Positions 62,629 to 64,000 of a stretch of DNA of 64,000 nucleotides are shown here, one piece after another; within the stretch, counting starts at the first letter, position 1, and each line of letters starts with the position of its first letter. The notes below the pieces were generated by a model. That model saw nothing but the letters and a program-made list of their open reading frames with translations, did not search any database and had not been told where the DNA came from. Source of the DNA: CAXBOO01 sp963977425 (lineage in GTDB: Bacteria > Bacteroidota > Bacteroidia > Flavobacteriales_D > Luteibaculaceae); contig CAXBOO010000003.1 of NCBI GenBank assembly GCA_963977425.1, positions 186,001 to 250,000 of the forward strand. Direction: 5' to 3'. Both the position numbers and the translations under genes were made by a program.

Positions 62629-63645
62629 CTATTTCAAGTTTTCAATCGCCTCTCTTGCAGGTTGATATGCAGGATTTAGTTCAAGCACTTTATTGTAGCT
62701 CGACAAAGCTTTCGTAGTACTGTCCATGTACTCGTAACACAAGCCCATATTGTACCAAGCATTGGTATAATTGGGAGCAATGCGTGTGCAAGCTTCAAAA
62801 CAGGTAAGTGCAGAATCTAAAGCTACATCTTCGCTCAAATAAATTACGCCCAAATTAAAATGACTGAATTCGAAAGTACTATCTACAGCTATGCTTTGTT
62901 TGTATACTTCCTTAGCTTGATCTATTCGGCCATTTCTGTAATGAAAATCGGCTAGCATAAAAATAGGTTCGGCGTTGTTGGGTTCTACCCTAGCCGCTGC
63001 ATTTACATATTCTTTATAAAAAGTAGTGTCTGCTGTTTCGTAAGCCAAAGCCAATAATTTAAATCCTTTATAAAAATCAGGATTCAATTCAACCGATGTT
63101 CTAATAGAAGACACAGCCTTAGCAGTATCGCCCGCTTCAAGGTATATTCTGCCTTTTAAATAATACGCTCTGTAATGGTATTGATTTTCGCGTAGGGCAT
63201 CGTTTACTGTTTCTAAGCTGTTTGGCAATTGATTGGCTATGTATTCCAACTCTGCTTTTGCGTACAAAGCTTCGTCTTTACCGTTTTTGAATTGCAAAGC
63301 AGCATCGACAAAGTTTTTTGCCAATACATAATTCCCCTGATCGATAGCGCCCAATGCATAAAGAGCATTTCGGTGGGCATAACTGCTGTCTAGTTTGTAA
63401 ATCTTTTCAGCATCTGCCTGCAAATCAGAAATAAATTTGTGGTCTAAATACCAGTGTGCTCGTTTTATCAGCAACTTTCTCTTTTCATCGTCATCGTCCA
63501 TTGTTGCAATAGATTTTGAGATTGAATTGAGAGCAGGATATGCACTTTCTACAGCTTGTAATTCTTTTTCAACGGCTTCTTCTCCTGCACACGATGCTAA
63601 AAATAAAACCGCAGCCAAAGGCACTATTTTAAATATCTTCATCAA
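62629..63645 (-). CDS. TPR-repeat lipoprotein
   Basis: A 338-residue predicted lipoprotein (signal ending LASC, Cys19) made of TPR-type helix pairs along its length; clear repeats are YHYRAYYLKGRIYLEAGDTA, FKLLALAYETAD, EPIFMLADFHYRNGRID, FSHFNLGVIYLSEDVA and AWYNMGLCYEYMDSTTKAL. It probably scaffolds protein contacts in the periplasm. It overlaps recA by 17 bp, so it is expressed with it. Confidence 0.88.
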   Translation of the reverse strand: MMKIFKIVPLAAVLFLASCAGEEAVEKELQAVESAYPALNSISKSIATMDDDDEKRKLLIKRAHWYLDHKFISDLQADAEKIYKLDSSYAHRNALYALGAIDQGNYVLAKNFVDAALQFKNGKDEALYAKAELEYIANQLPNSLETVNDALRENQYHYRAYYLKGRIYLEAGDTAKAVSSIRTSVELNPDFYKGFKLLALAYETADTTFYKEYVNAAARVEPNNAEPIFMLADFHYRNGRIDQAKEVYKQSIAVDSTFEFSHFNLGVIYLSEDVALDSALTCFEACTRIAPNYTNAWYNMGLCYEYMDSTTKALSSYNKVLELNPAYQPAREAIENLK

Positions 63646-64000
63646 GAATTTCAGGTTGCTTTGGCGCCAATTCAGCCATTATTTTTTCTTCTAGTTCCTC
63701 CATCAATTCAGGGTTGTCTTCTATCAATTGCTTAACAGAATCTCTACCTTGACCCAATTTGGTTTCGCCATAACTAAACCAAGAACCTGATTTTTTAACC
63801 ACATTGAGTTCAACCGCCATGTCGATAATTTCACCTGATTTAGAAATACCCTTTCCGTACATGATATCAAACTCGGCTTTTTGAAATGGTGGAGCCACCT
63901 TGTTCTTAACCACTTTAACTTTGGTACGGTTACCGATTACGTTTTCGCCATCTTTTATTTGAGTAGAACGACGGATGTCTAAACGTACAGAAGAGTAAAA
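63629..64000 (-). CDS. recA: Recombinase RecA, C-terminal part (5' end outside window)
   Basis: The frame is open to the right edge of the window; 123 residues are visible. SSVRLDIRRSTQIKDGENVIGNRTKVKVVKNKVAPPF, seen from the 64000 end onward in short blocks (RLDIRRSTQIK, GNRTKVKVVKNK, PPFQKAEFDIMYGKGIS), is the end of the RecA ATPase core, and QGRDSVKQLIEDNP starts the C-terminal domain. RecA forms the strand-exchange filament and triggers LexA cleavage. The TPR lipoprotein gene overlaps its end by 17 bp. The Walker A site and the SOS box, if any, lie beyond the window. Confidence 0.97.
   Translation of the reverse strand, partial: FYSSVRLDIRRSTQIKDGENVIGNRTKVKVVKNKVAPPFQKAEFDIMYGKGISKSGEIIDMAVELNVVKKSGSWFSYGETKLGQGRDSVKQLIEDNPELMEELEEKIMAELAPKQPEILDEDI

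Overview
The window is chromosomal DNA from a member of the Bacteroidota, most likely a Flavobacteriales-type marine or freshwater heterotroph. Four things point there: several secreted proteins end in type IX secretion (T9SS, Por) type A sorting domains; many short families typical of the phylum are present (long NusB, PUR-alpha-like DUF3276, DUF6452/DUF6048, DUF6495, DUF983, DUF1573); intergenic regions carry the Bacteroidetes -7 element TAnnTTTG; and the DNA is A+T-rich with almost no Shine-Dalgarno sequences. I see no rRNA, prophage, insertion sequence, integrase or CRISPR array. Most of the window is ordinary vertically inherited genome.

Layout. 1-2999 (+): end of homoserine dehydrogenase, then osmC-like, metZ and metX, a tightly overlapped methionine operon. 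2996-4750 (-): M14 metallocarboxypeptidase lipoprotein. 4941-5945 (+): DUF4397-like lipoprotein with a Leu/Gly/Asp-rich tail. 5946-6690: gene-free. 6691-10118 (-): three overlapping T9SS cargo genes bracketed by two nearly identical copies of a terminator. 10268-11458 (-): sucC. 11540-16096 (+): ABC ATPase, DUF2400 protein, BatA-type membrane protein and a degenerate dihydroorotase. 16086-22915: PhnP-like hydrolase, a conserved protein of unknown function, a secreted unknown, an S10 carboxypeptidase and a large secreted DUF3857-like protein. 23042-25562 (-): cysteine desulfurase and glmM, divergent from 25639-28954 (+): phosphosulfolactate synthase homologue, rhodanese, DUF368, aroE and a small unknown.

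29035-38851: small cytoplasmic, membrane and lipoprotein genes, including two YdeI/DUF1801 paralogues, the second ending in a CDGSH iron-sulfur motif. 38864-41239 (-): TonB-receptor-like outer membrane protein. 41479-41565 (-): tRNA-Ser(GCT). 41672-48459: thiolase, cold-shock protein, META lipoprotein, NlpC/P60 protein, clpB and msrB. 48467-54189: small unknown, AI-2E-type permease, PLP dehydratase, and the minus-strand operon leucine dehydrogenase - nusB - DUF1573 - yajC - coaE. 54293-58395: two ABC exporters flanking a PUR-like protein. 58396-60103: another T9SS cargo, dispersed hairpin repeats, a heptamer tandem repeat and a decayed T9SS C-terminal domain. 60100-62443 (-): YHYH - MORN - SCO1 - Spy-like envelope operon. 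62629-64000 (-): TPR lipoprotein and the 3' part of recA.

No dramatic new defence or mobile system is visible. The best leads are the mosaic T9SS cargo trio between duplicated terminators, the YdeI-CDGSH fusion, the compact YHYH/MORN/SCO1/Spy envelope operon with an orphan sorting-domain fragment one frame away from its last gene, and the degenerate dihydroorotase. Functional names rest on motif recognition by eye; no database search was possible.
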